This document shows, piece by piece, positions 52,410 to 61,219 of a DNA stretch of 64,000 nucleotides (its first letter is position 1; every line of letters starts with the position of its first letter). Origin of the DNA: Thermococcus sp. (GTDB lineage Archaea; Methanobacteriota_B; Thermococci; Thermococcales; Thermococcaceae); the NCBI RefSeq assembly GCF_026991495.1, contig NZ_JALXBJ010000025.1:1-64000 (forward strand), given 5' to 3'. The notes beneath the pieces were generated by a model. It was given only the letters and a program-made list of their open reading frames with translations, was not told where the DNA came from and ran no database searches. The position numbers were made by a program, and so were the translations under genes.

Positions 52410-53070
52410 GTGGTACCTCCGTGGCCTGTTTCCCCCGGCGGCCACCACGGTGCTCCTCCTGCTCATGCTCTTAGCGGCCGACTCCTCCCTCAACGCGATA
52501 AAGACCGAGGGGCCGAGCCAGTTCATAGCGCTCATGGAGTACATATTCTTCCCCGTCTACGGGGTGCTCATAGGCTCCCACGTTTTCAGGGACTCAAGGA
52601 CGACGATCTTCGAGCTGGGCATCTTCAACGGCCCCAAGACGGTTTTCTTAGCCCGCACGGTCATCGTTGCAATCGGCCTCCTCCCGGGCATGGGAAGCGT
52701 GGCCCTGCTGGCCTGGTGGAAGGGGCATCCCGAGTTCCTCGTGCCGATCCTTCTGAAGGTTCCCCTCTACACGGCCTTCATAGCGGTTCTCGCCGCCTAT
52801 CTCGACTCACTCGCGGGGACGCTGACTCTATTCATCATAGCGTCAGCGGTTCCAATGTCCTTCAGCGTCCTCCTCGGAAGGAGCGGCTCCGGGTCCCCGG
52901 ACGCGCTGATGACGTCCCTTGCCTACGTGTTCTCACCGGTGCTCTGCGTCAGGTACAGGGGGCTTCTTCCGATTGACGGCGCCCACGGCACGGCCCTCGA
53001 TCTTGCCGTCTCAGCCCTGCTCCTCCTCTGGGGCTACTGGGCGTTCTCAAGGAGGGAGTTCTCCCCCTGA
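52387..53070 (+). CDS. ABC-2 type permease (locus 2)
   Basis: A 227-residue integral membrane protein with about six membrane segments: FPPAATTVLLLLMLLA near the N-terminus, VFFPVYGVLIGSHVF-like second, then VIVAIGLLPGMGSVALLAW, and the last LAVSALLLLWGYWAF. The RDSRTTIFELGIFNGPKTVFLAR loop parallels the coupling loop of the locus 1 permease. It starts within the ATPase gene (ATG 52387 or 52393) and completes the exporter. Confidence 0.84.
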   Translation: MLMRKAVKWYLRGLFPPAATTVLLLLMLLAADSSLNAIKTEGPSQFIALMEYIFFPVYGVLIGSHVFRDSRTTIFELGIFNGPKTVFLARTVIVAIGLLPGMGSVALLAWWKGHPEFLVPILLKVPLYTAFIAVLAAYLDSLAGTLTLFIIASAVPMSFSVLLGRSGSGSPDALMTSLAYVFSPVLCVRYRGLLPIDGAHGTALDLAVSALLLLWGYWAFSRREFSP

Positions 53071-53093
53071 CGGCCTCTCCGTTTTCGCTGTCC

Positions 53094-53456
53094 TCACCTG
53101 TACTTCAGGAAAGCCATGTAGAAAAACGCCCCTCCGGCCAGGGAGAGCCCGCCTGCAAAGGCGAGCAGGTAGCCGGGCCCCTTGTAGCGGATCTCAACGG
53201 TGTAGCAGCCCGTGGAGTTTGAGTAGGTGTACTCCAGGCCCACCTTTCTTAGGATGACCCTGTCCCTCCACGCAACGAAGACGTCCCCTGTGGAGGCCGA
53301 GACCCGGAGGAAGCCGTCGGCAACGTTTACGCGGTAGTCTCCCAGCCTGCCCGATTGCCCCTCGCAGAAAGTTCCCCTCACCGACTGCCCCGGAAGTATG
53401 AGGGCCGCGACCGCGATTAGGATCCCCGCTATTAGAAGGGCCTCTTCAATGTCCAT
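53094..53456 (-). CDS. Two-TM protein with exposed Cys-containing domain (locus 2)
   Basis: A 120-residue protein with an N-terminal membrane segment (ALLIAGILIAVAALILP), a beta-rich middle of about 65 residues with two cysteines (GTFCEGQ and TGCYTVEI), and a C-terminal membrane segment (LLAFAGGLSLAGGAFFYMAF). It matches the size and topology of the 15240-15686 protein in locus 1, but here is transcribed towards the permease gene from its own promoter (TATA-like GAGTTAAAAGC at 53485-53495). Function unknown. Confidence 0.75.
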   Translation of the reverse strand: MDIEEALLIAGILIAVAALILPGQSVRGTFCEGQSGRLGDYRVNVADGFLRVSASTGDVFVAWRDRVILRKVGLEYTYSNSTGCYTVEIRYKGPGYLLAFAGGLSLAGGAFFYMAFLKYR

Positions 53457-53495
53457 AGACCTCAGGGTAAAAGAGGGAAAAGGGCTTTTAACTCT

Positions 53496-54500
53496 TCACT
53501 TCAAAATGCCAAGCGAGCGGTTCGTCTTCCTCATGCTCTCCCGCTTGTCGGCGAGCTCGAACATCGCCCTTATTGCATCGACGTTCTCAGGCACTACATC
53601 GCTCTCCTGGTGCACCGCCTGGATGTAGAACAGCCTGTTTCCTTTCACGCTTATGCTCTCCTTCCAGACCGCTATTTCATACAGGTTGTTCCACTCGCGG
53701 TGCAGGTCGCGGGCGAACTCTATTAGCTGAGCGGTGCTCTCAAAGCCCCTCTCCTTCTCGAAAAGGAGAACCCTCGTCGTGTTCTCGAAGATGTCTATGA
53801 CGTCCTTCTCTGTGAGGGGTTTCTTGAGCTCTATCATGACGCTGTGGACGTGCATGAGCGTTGTTGGAACGACGAAGGCCATCGTCTCGATGTTTATCGG
53901 GATGACAGTCTGCACATCGGGCCCGTGATGGGAGGGGACTTCAACGGTCGGCTTTATCGCGTTTATCGGCCCGCGCTTGGAGTCGTTCGGGTCAGCGGCA
54001 CGGCGTATCATCACAGCGTAAACGTAGTCTATATACTCCTGCAGGGCCGAGAGAGTTCTGCTTAAGCCAGTCGTGTTGCAGGAGACAACGCGAACGTAGT
54101 CCTTTCCAAGGGCCTTCTCGTAGTTGGCCTGAGCGACGAAAGATACTTCGGCAACGCTCGCCTTCTCGCCGCCCTCGAAAACCGCCTTAACCCCTGCCTT
54201 CTCGTAGAGCGTTTTGTTCTTCGCCCCCATTCCTCCAGGGGTTGCATCAACGATGACATCGGCCTTCTCAAGGAGGTCGTTCAAAGTGCCCGCAACATCA
54301 AAGCCGGCCTTTTCAAAGCGCTGGATGAAGCCATCGCTTGCAGCGTAAACCGGGATTCCCATCTCCTTTGCCAGATAGGCCTCGAAGTCCGGCTTCGTCT
54401 TCGTGACACCAATGAGCTCCATGTCGTCCTGCCTTGAGACGGCATAGGCGACGCGCTTCCCTATCGTCCCGTAGCCGTTCACACCCACGCGCACCTTCAT
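53496..54500 (-). CDS. gap: Archaeal glyceraldehyde-3-phosphate dehydrogenase
   Basis: A 334-residue archaeal-type phosphorylating GAPDH. The N-terminal nucleotide-binding motif is [14 protein letters not shown] and the catalytic Cys is in [10 protein letters not shown] (about residue 140); the substrate His is in the PSHHGPD or MHVHSV segment. In Thermococcales, where GAPOR carries glycolytic flux, this enzyme serves gluconeogenesis. A glycolytic-motif-like palindrome lies upstream of the TATA (about 54526-54538), the activating position. The ATG at 54500 has GGTGGGAGC upstream. Confidence 0.96.
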   Translation of the reverse strand: MKVRVGVNGYGTIGKRVAYAVSRQDDMELIGVTKTKPDFEAYLAKEMGIPVYAASDGFIQRFEKAGFDVAGTLNDLLEKADVIVDATPGGMGAKNKTLYEKAGVKAVFEGGEKASVAEVSFVAQANYEKALGKDYVRVVSCNTTGLSRTLSALQEYIDYVYAVMIRRAADPNDSKRGPINAIKPTVEVPSHHGPDVQTVIPINIETMAFVVPTTLMHVHSVMIELKKPLTEKDVIDIFENTTRVLLFEKERGFESTAQLIEFARDLHREWNNLYEIAVWKESISVKGNRLFYIQAVHQESDVVPENVDAIRAMFELADKRESMRKTNRSLGILK

Positions 54501-54544
54501 GCTCCCACCGAAAGTTTTACAGCGGTAAAATACTTAAGCCTTGT

Positions 54545-54561
54545 TTTCACCGGCGGTGAAA
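54545..54561. promoter_or_regulatory. Glycolytic motif (TGM-like) upstream of gap promoter
   Basis: TTTCAC-N5-GTGAAA is a perfect palindrome matching TATCAC-N5-GTGATA at 10 of 12 positions. It lies just upstream of the BRE/TATA (GGCTTAAGTATTTTA on the minus strand), where TrmBL1/Tgr activates gluconeogenic genes. The divergent CinA-like gene starts about 80 nt away and might also be affected. Confidence 0.6.
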
Positions 54562-54638
54562 GCAGCCTCTTCTCAGGAAGTCGGCTCAATGCCGAGGGGA
54601 TTATAAGGGCCGCCGCCCAATTGAAGCCGGTGGTCGGG

Positions 54639-55394
54639 ATGTTCGCGGAGATCCTCACGATAGGGGATGAACTCCTGACCGGGCACACGGTGGACAGCAA
54701 CTCGGCCTTCATAGGCCAGAGGCTAACTGAGAGGGGCTACTGGGTCAGGAGAAAGACAACCGTCGGAGACGACGTGGAGGAGATAAAGGCAGCGGTTGGG
54801 GAGATACTCGCGAGAAAGCCGGAGGTTCTCGTCATAAGCGGCGGCCTCGGGCCGACCCACGACGACGTTACAATGCCGGCCGTTGCGGAGGCCCTCGGCA
54901 GGAAACTCGTCCTCTGCTCTCCCTGCCTTGAGGATATCAAAGCCTTCTACGAGCGGCTTTACAGGGAGGGCTACATAGACGACCCCTCTTTGAACGAAGG
55001 GCGGAGGAAAATGGCCTACCTTCCGGAGGGGGCGGAGCCCCTTGAGAACACTGAAGGGGCCGCACCCGGGGCATACATCGAGCACGAGGGCGTTAAGATC
55101 TTCGTTCTGCCGGGCATGCCCCGTGAGATGAAGGCGATGCTCGAAAGGGGAGTCCTCCCGAGGCTCGGGGAGAGGAGGTTCATCCAGAAGAAGCTATTGG
55201 CTGAGATAACGGACGAGAGCAAGCTCGCTCCGGTCCTCAGCGAGGCCGTTGAGAGGTTTAAAGTTAGGATACACTCCTCCCCCAAGGGGTTCGGGAAGTA
55301 CATAGGCGTGATCATCTTCGCCGAGAGCGAGGAGGAAGCTGAGAAGGCGAAGGAGTTCATGGAGGCCAAGGGTGTGCGCTTTGAGGAGCCCTGA
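54639..55394 (+). CDS. CinA-like / nicotinamide mononucleotide deamidase-related protein
   Basis: A 251-residue MoaB/CinA N-terminal-like protein. Motifs: AEILTIGDELLTGHTVDSNSAFIGQRL at the N-terminus, VISGGLGPTHDDVT, and VLPGMPREMKAM. It is the COG1058 family found in archaea without the C-terminal PncC deamidase domain, so NMN deamidation is uncertain. I start at the ATG at 54639 with GGTGGTC upstream; the TTG at 54621 lacks a site. A TATA (GATTATAAGG) lies at about 54599-54608. Confidence 0.9.
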   Translation: MFAEILTIGDELLTGHTVDSNSAFIGQRLTERGYWVRRKTTVGDDVEEIKAAVGEILARKPEVLVISGGLGPTHDDVTMPAVAEALGRKLVLCSPCLEDIKAFYERLYREGYIDDPSLNEGRRKMAYLPEGAEPLENTEGAAPGAYIEHEGVKIFVLPGMPREMKAMLERGVLPRLGERRFIQKKLLAEITDESKLAPVLSEAVERFKVRIHSSPKGFGKYIGVIIFAESEEEAEKAKEFMEAKGVRFEEP

Positions 55395-55453
55395 GGCGAA
55401 AAGCTGATAAGGGCAGAGGAGCAGGTAGGCCGTTGGCCAGGGGGCTGAATCCC

Positions 55454-56281
55454 ATGATCCCGGTGGAAGTCGGACGGATCCTTGAGGAGATGAGGACTGA
55501 GAGAATACGCGGGGCGAGCTGGCTCGCAAGGAGGGGTGCAGAGGCCTACCTCCTCCTCTCCGAGATGCTGAGCGGGGACGAGCTCAGGAGGGCACTTGAG
55601 GAGATGAGGGAGAGGATCCCCGCGGTGAACCGAAGCATGGCGTCCCTCTACAACCTCGCACGGTTCATACCCGTTACCGGAGACCCGGAGTTTCTAAGGG
55701 CCAGGGCGGAGGAGTTCATCAGGCTCGTAGACGAGTCCAAGAGGGAGATAGGCAACATAGGGAGCGAGCTCATCGACGAAAACGAGGTAGTGATAACCCA
55801 CTCCTTCTCCTCCGCTGTTCTTGAGATCCTGCTCACGGCCAGGAGGAAGGGGAAGCCCTTCAGGGTGATCCTAACGGAGAGCGCCCCCGACAACGAGGGC
55901 ATCGCAATGGCCAGGGAGCTGGACGCTGCTGGGGTGCCCTTTGAGCTCATAACTGACGCCCAGCTCGGCGTCTTCGCGCGGAAGGCGACCCTTGCCCTCG
56001 TCGGGGCAGACAACGTAACCCGGGACGGCGCGGTGGTGAACAAGGCCGGCACTTATCTCTTAGCCCTGGCGTGCTACGACTCGGGCGTTCCCTTCTACGT
56101 CGCCGCGGAGAGCTTCAAACTCCACCCCGAGCTGGAGGCTAAGGACGTTGAGCTCGTTGAGAGGCCCTACTCAAGGAACGGTTACCCGGTCAGGAACCTC
56201 CTCTTCGACGTTACTCCCTGGAAATACGTGAGGGGTGTGATAACAGAACTCGGCATACTCGTCCCTCCAAAGGAGATATGA
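55454..56281 (+). CDS. aIF2B/eIF2B-alpha-like family protein
   Basis: A 275-residue protein of the eIF2B-alpha/ribose-1,5-bisphosphate isomerase superfamily. Motifs NPSMASLYNLARF-like (here NRSMASLYNLARFIP), ITHSFSSAVLEI, ILTESAPDNEG, VGADNVTRDGAVVNKAGTYLLAL and DVTPWKYV. It is close in size and sequence to the Pyrococcus horikoshii aIF2B-like protein and shorter than the R15P isomerase of AMP metabolism, so its role (regulatory or isomerase) is unsettled. The ATG at 55454 aligns with homologues from memory; the TTG at 55433 is the alternative. Confidence 0.88.
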   Translation: MIPVEVGRILEEMRTERIRGASWLARRGAEAYLLLSEMLSGDELRRALEEMRERIPAVNRSMASLYNLARFIPVTGDPEFLRARAEEFIRLVDESKREIGNIGSELIDENEVVITHSFSSAVLEILLTARRKGKPFRVILTESAPDNEGIAMARELDAAGVPFELITDAQLGVFARKATLALVGADNVTRDGAVVNKAGTYLLALACYDSGVPFYVAAESFKLHPELEAKDVELVERPYSRNGYPVRNLLFDVTPWKYVRGVITELGILVPPKEI

Positions 56282-56284
56282 AGG

Positions 56285-57496
56285 CTAACCGAGGAGTTTG
56301 ACGATCTCATCCCAGATTCTCTCGGCGAGCTCCCGCTTTCCCATCTTGGGGAGCCTTTTGACGAAGTTTCTCCCCACGAGGATGACCTCGTTTTCATCGC
56401 TCCCAAAGGCCCCGAGTGAGTTGGCCACCACCAAATCGCTTCCCGCCCTCTCAATCTGCCCCTTAGCGGCCTTTAGCAGATCCTCTCCCAGGGAGGTCTC
56501 GGCCTTGAAGCCGACTAAAAAGACATCCCCCTGGATCTTCTTAACGCGGTCTATTATCTTCGGCGTTGGCCTGAGCCTCAGGATGAGGGTTTTCCCGCTC
56601 TTTATCTTGGCGTCCGCTTTCCCATCAACCTGAAAGTCGCTGACGGCAGCAGCGAGAACCACAACATCGTATTTTCTGCTCCCGAGCTCGGACTCGACCG
56701 CTTTCAGCATATCCTCAACGGTCTCAACCTCGATCTGGTTCTCAACAAAGCTCTGCAAGCTCCCCCGCGTTCTTATCAGTGTGACCTCCGCGCCCCTGAA
56801 GTCCGCCTCCTCCGCCATGGCGACGCCCATCCTTCCGCTGCTCGCGTTGGTTATGTAGCGTATCGGGTCTATGTACTCCCTCGTCGCCCCCGCGGTTACG
56901 AGAACCCTTTTTCCCATCAAATCCTTTTTGTGGAGCTTTTTGATGACCCTGTAAACTATCTCGTCGGTTGAGGCCACCTTGGCTTTTCCCTCCTCAAACC
57001 TCGGGGAGATGAACTCGACGCCGAGCCTTTGGAGCTTGGCGATGTTCTCCCTTACGATTGGATGCTCGTACATGCTCGCGTGCATCGCGGGCGCTATCAT
57101 CACGGGTGTGTGGGCGAAGGCCGTCGTAACGACCGTTGTAACGGGCGTATCGTCTATCCCGCAGGCTATCTTCCCTATGGTGTTGGCAGTCGCGGGGCAG
57201 ACGAGTACCAGGTCAGCTTTGTCCGAGTGCTCTCCAGCCAGTTCAACGTGCTCTATGGAGCCGGTGAGCTCAGTCACAACAGGGTTTCCGGTGGCGAACT
57301 CCATGGCGTAGGGGTGGATTATCTTCTGCGCGTTCGGGCTCATGACGGCGTGGACTTCGGCGCCGTGCCTTATCAGCTCCCTCGCTAACTTAACGCACTC
57401 GACTGCCGCTACGCTACCCGATATCGCAAGGACTATCTTCTTCCCCACGAGCTTTCTACTCTTCCTCGCGTATATGAGCTCAACGTGATGCCTCAT
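56285..57496 (-). CDS. coaBC: Bifunctional phosphopantothenoylcysteine decarboxylase/synthase
   Basis: A 403-residue CoaBC for coenzyme A synthesis. The N-terminal flavin decarboxylase (CoaC) shows VLAISGSVAAVECVKLAREL, the PATANTIGKIACGIDD motif and APAMHASMYEHP. The C-terminal CoaB shows TAGATREYIDPIRYITNASSGRMG and VLAAAVSDF. I chose the ATG at 57496, with a GGGGGGAAGT site just upstream; the longer frame overlaps the DUF835 gene. The gene overlaps DUF835 by 17 nt. Confidence 0.95.
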   Translation of the reverse strand: MRHHVELIYARKSRKLVGKKIVLAISGSVAAVECVKLARELIRHGAEVHAVMSPNAQKIIHPYAMEFATGNPVVTELTGSIEHVELAGEHSDKADLVLVCPATANTIGKIACGIDDTPVTTVVTTAFAHTPVMIAPAMHASMYEHPIVRENIAKLQRLGVEFISPRFEEGKAKVASTDEIVYRVIKKLHKKDLMGKRVLVTAGATREYIDPIRYITNASSGRMGVAMAEEADFRGAEVTLIRTRGSLQSFVENQIEVETVEDMLKAVESELGSRKYDVVVLAAAVSDFQVDGKADAKIKSGKTLILRLRPTPKIIDRVKKIQGDVFLVGFKAETSLGEDLLKAAKGQIERAGSDLVVANSLGAFGSDENEVILVGRNFVKRLPKMGKRELAERIWDEIVKLLG

Positions 57497-58271
57497 ACTT
57501 CCTTCCCCCCTTTTCAAAGGGCTGAAGCCATGGGATCTCCCTCTCAAGAATGCTGAGCTGCTTTTCATCGAAGGTCATAGGATCAACCACAACGAGCAGG
57601 CTGGCCCCTTTGAGGAGCAACCTGTCCTTCAGGTTCGTGAGAAAGCGGAAGACGGAGTTGAAGCCGTTTTCGATTATGAGGTACTCGATTCCGTCGAGGA
57701 TCACAACGGTTCCCGGCTCAACGCTGTCAACGAGCCTCTGGAGCAGCGGGGCAAGGGCACGCGGGTCTATCGTGTTCTCACCGTTCCTTGCAGGGGTTAT
57801 CCAGATGTAGGGTATACCGGCTTCCGCGTAGTGAGAGGGCGTTCTCGTCACCGCGAGAACCTTGAACCCCTTGAGGATTGACTTGAGCTCCTCGTATTTG
57901 GGGGGTACGAGGAAGACACCGTTTATGGTCATCGAAGGCGTACCGCTGAGCTTCTTCGGGGAGGGAAGGGCCCTGCTGAGTATCTGAGCGGTTGTCCAGA
58001 GGTAGATGGCCCCCAAGAAGGCACCGAGGGCAATGAAAACGTCATCGAGAACCTTCATGAGGGGGGTTAGGATGATGTCGTTCAGGACGTTTATGAGGTA
58101 GCCGGTCCAGAATATGAAGAGGGAGAGCCTGATCCCGAACCATAGCCTCCTGCTGGTGTACTCCTCAATGTGCGGGCCGAGAATGTACACACTGTAGACC
58201 GCGAGCGTTACGGCCGAGAAGGCTGTTATCTCGGCGATGAGCTTCACTTCCCTATAGCCAATGCCAATCAT
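57480..58271 (-). CDS. DUF835 membrane protein
   Basis: A 263-residue protein with about three membrane segments in the first 105 residues, then a soluble DUF835 domain: IPYIWITPARNGENTIDP...GTVVILDGIEYLIIENGF...LLVVVDPMTFDEKQL. DUF835 is common in Thermococcales and resembles a RecA/KaiC-like fold without Walker motifs. It overlaps coaBC by 17 nt, so the two are co-transcribed. Function unknown. Confidence 0.88.
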   Translation of the reverse strand: MIGIGYREVKLIAEITAFSAVTLAVYSVYILGPHIEEYTSRRLWFGIRLSLFIFWTGYLINVLNDIILTPLMKVLDDVFIALGAFLGAIYLWTTAQILSRALPSPKKLSGTPSMTINGVFLVPPKYEELKSILKGFKVLAVTRTPSHYAEAGIPYIWITPARNGENTIDPRALAPLLQRLVDSVEPGTVVILDGIEYLIIENGFNSVFRFLTNLKDRLLLKGASLLVVVDPMTFDEKQLSILEREIPWLQPFEKGGRKYEASR

Positions 58272-58326
58272 TCACATCACGGCTTAGCTTCAACTCCATG
58301 GTGTATAAATTTTTTTCGATTGTCTA

Positions 58327-58803
58327 TTACGGGCTTATAACAACCCTTGTCATGCCGTTCTCTCGGGTTATCCTCGTGTGATCCGGGTTTGAGAGACTGA
58401 AGGGCCCTATTGAGACCTTCAAAAGTGAGGATATTATCTCCTTCGGCGAATCCGAGCGCGTTAACAGCTGGACCTCATCGGGAACGCGGGGGTTTGTCTC
58501 AAAGTGCATGAGGACAACGATTGGGTACCTCTTCTCCCCGATGAGGGCGGACGTCAGAAAAGCCTGATCTAACTTTACAACAGCTCCCTCGGGCAGAATA
58601 CTGACTTCGAGTGGCTCTTCTAAAGCACCCGCCATCTCCAAAAGCGTCTCTTCCAGTTCGATTTCCGGGACTAACACCCTCACGGCGAAGGCATTCCGGT
58701 GATCCTGGTAGAACACCCACCTTATGAGGGCTCCCCTCGTGAGGAAGACGTCCATTATATCGTTTAGAGAGCTGAAAGGAAGTTCAAAGTCAAGCTCTAT
58801 CAT
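58327..58803 (-). CDS. Hypothetical protein, possibly DUF835-associated
   Basis: A 158-residue soluble protein, mixed strand-helix, with no recognised domain. It begins MIELDFELPFSSLNDIMDVFL and ends VVISP. It lies 55 nt upstream of the DUF835 gene on the same strand and may be co-transcribed. Two possible TATA regions lie upstream: about 58835-58847 (close), and AGTTTATATAG at 58962-58972 (which would give a leader of about 130 nt). Confidence 0.75.
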   Translation of the reverse strand: MIELDFELPFSSLNDIMDVFLTRGALIRWVFYQDHRNAFAVRVLVPEIELEETLLEMAGALEEPLEVSILPEGAVVKLDQAFLTSALIGEKRYPIVVLMHFETNPRVPDEVQLLTRSDSPKEIISSLLKVSIGPFSLSNPDHTRITRENGMTRVVISP

Positions 58804-59049
58804 TATTCCACCCCCACAATTGGAGATAGTCCCTTATTTTTTATTAGACTTTCGGAAGAAAAGGGGAAATAATCCCGGAGGGTCGGTTATTGGGAGCATC
58901 TTATTGGAGCGGCTTATTGAACCACGGGGTGCCGCCCGCTTGACATTATTAGGGACTTAAACTATATAAACTTTTCCCCAAGAATTGTGGTTTTTTCAAT
59001 TTAATTTTGGAATTTTTTGATTCAACTGTAAATTTTCCAGAGAAGGGCC

Positions 59050-59806
<757 letters not shown>

Positions 59807-59817
59807 CTGATCACCAT

Positions 59818-59831
59818 CGTACCTTGGTACG
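59818..59831. repeat. Short inverted repeat CGTACC-TT-GGTACG before crcB
   Basis: A perfect 6-bp stem with a 2-nt centre in the 27-nt gap between the coiled-coil gene and crcB. As RNA a 2-nt loop is poor; as DNA it could be an operator. Significance is uncertain. Confidence 0.3.
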
Positions 59832-59833
59832 GG

Positions 59834-60244
59834 TCAGATGCTCAGGTAGTAGCGGATGAGCTCCTCCGCTTCACTCCAGTCCTTCTCCTCCAAGCCGAGG
59901 GTCTTCCTCAACCTCTTGTTCTCGGCTATCATCCCGGACAGCTGTATCGAGAGGTTCCTGTTGTCCTGCACGATGTAGTAGGTCTTGAACCTGAGGGGCG
60001 ACCACTTGCCCTCGAGCTTGTAGACCTCCTCCTCCAGCCGGGACACTTCCTCGGAGAGGGACTTGAGCTCCCCGTCGCTGACGGCTGGCACGTCGATGCT
60101 CTCTGTCCTCGCCAGATCCAGCAGGAGGGCATCAAGTCGAAAGCCGTACTCCGAAAGCAGGGTCTCCAATCGCCTGAAGGACTCGTCGGGCATCTTTAGG
60201 ACTACCTTTCTCCTGTCCCTCTTGGACCTCACGATTATCCTCAT
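59834..60244 (-). CDS. Coiled-coil hypothetical protein in the crcB operon
   Basis: A 136-residue charged protein: a basic, strand-like N-terminus (MRIIVRSKRDRRKVVLKMP), then two helical segments, one with LSEEVSRLEEEVYKLEG. The beginning resembles ribbon-helix-helix DNA-binding proteins (MPDESFRRLETLLSEYGFRLDALLLDLA), so a regulatory role is possible but unproven. It overlaps the preceding gene by 4 nt and precedes crcB by 27 nt. Confidence 0.72.
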   Translation of the reverse strand: MRIIVRSKRDRRKVVLKMPDESFRRLETLLSEYGFRLDALLLDLARTESIDVPAVSDGELKSLSEEVSRLEEEVYKLEGKWSPLRFKTYYIVQDNRNLSIQLSGMIAENKRLRKTLGLEEKDWSEAEELIRYYLSI

Positions 60245-60567
60245 CCTCTCCCCCTCAGCATCCCTCTCAGTCTGTTGTTTTCCTTTCTGAGCTCCTCCCT
60301 TAGCTCCATAAAGGCCTTTCTATCTTCCCGGGCCTTTACATCGAACTCCGTGAGCTCTCTGTAACTTGACTCAAGCTCCGCCAGGCGCTTTGCGAGGGCT
60401 TCCCTCTTTGAGAGGAGCTCCTTGTAGAGTAGGTACCTGATGATCCTCTCAAGCGCCCCGTCGTCTCTGAGTATCGCCTCAACCTCCCCCTTCCTCTCCT
60501 TGAGGAGTTCGAGCTCATCGGGCCTTACAGAAACTTCAACAGTCTCCTCTTTTTTAAAGCTGAACAC
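60241..60567 (-). CDS. Small coiled-coil protein in the crcB operon
   Basis: A 108-residue helical protein. An N-terminal strand (EETVEVSVRPDELELLKE) is followed by a coiled coil (ALAKRLAELESSYRELTEF to ELRKENNRLRGMLRG). Its fold pattern is similar to its downstream neighbour (RHH-like start plus coil). It starts with a GTG at 60567 inside the end of the Cys-rich gene (43-nt overlap), implying co-transcription. Function unknown. Confidence 0.7.
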   Translation of the reverse strand: MFSFKKEETVEVSVRPDELELLKERKGEVEAILRDDGALERIIRYLLYKELLSKREALAKRLAELESSYRELTEFDVKAREDRKAFMELREELRKENNRLRGMLRGRG

Positions 60568-61211
60568 CTTCCATCACCCAGTGAAACAGCTGTCCTCTTC
60601 CCCTTGAGGGCCTCTATCGTCTCGGGGAGGGCCCAAGCGTTCTTCCCTGTCTCCTTAGAACGGTAGTCGTAGCTGTCTATGAACTCCGAAAGGGCCCTTT
60701 CAAGGGACCTGAGCTTCTTGAGGTGAACCTCCTTAAGTTCCGAGGTATCAATTCCCCTCTCTTTTAAAGCTTTGACTATGAGCCCGTAGTGCCTCTTACA
60801 GAAGATGGCAGGGGACTCCCGGTAGATCCTTGTGAACTCCTCCGGATGGGACGCGATTTCATCCACTACGTCCTTCTCCCTCTCCAGGGAGTGCCTGCAT
60901 ATCAGGCATTCACCATCTAAGTCCGCTTCCTGCTCGATTGACCTGATGAAGGTCGAGAGCATGTCGTCGTATATCACCGAGATGCCGAGGGGCCCGAGGA
61001 GGGGGTTTGAGTACGCTGTCTCGAAAAGCGCCCACGCGTGATAGGGGCAGAGGCCGAGGCTCTTCCTTATCTCTGCCCTAACATGGGGGCTGTTGACGTG
61101 TTCGTAGAGGATGTTCTCCATCTCCCTCTTCTCAAATTCCTTCAGCACGGAGCATACAGGACATCCATGCCCCTTGAAATGCTCCTTGAGTCTAACGGTA
61201 ACCAGGCTCAT
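60525..61211 (-). CDS. DUF6062-like cysteine-motif protein
   Basis: A 228-residue mostly helical protein with paired cysteines: HGCPVCSVL near the N-terminus, GLCPYHAW, GECLICRHSLE and FCKRHYG. The repeated C-x2-C and CxxH-like pattern matches DUF6062-type proteins, thought to bind metal. It lies 8 nt after the prenyltransferase-like gene and overlaps the next gene by 43 nt. Function unknown. Confidence 0.78.
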   Translation of the reverse strand: MSLVTVRLKEHFKGHGCPVCSVLKEFEKREMENILYEHVNSPHVRAEIRKSLGLCPYHAWALFETAYSNPLLGPLGISVIYDDMLSTFIRSIEQEADLDGECLICRHSLEREKDVVDEIASHPEEFTRIYRESPAIFCKRHYGLIVKALKERGIDTSELKEVHLKKLRSLERALSEFIDSYDYRSKETGKNAWALPETIEALKGKRTAVSLGDGRCSALKKRRLLKFL

Positions 61212-61219
61212 GGTCTCGC

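Noticed and set aside
51720-52544. 274-residue minus-strand frame opposite the locus 2 ATPase and permease
   Set aside because: Antisense shadow; spans two real genes and has no promoter or ribosome-binding site.
59807-59833. Fluoride riboswitch before crcB
   Set aside because: The gap to the upstream gene is only 27 nt and lacks the crcB-motif pseudoknot elements; crcB is translated from an operon.
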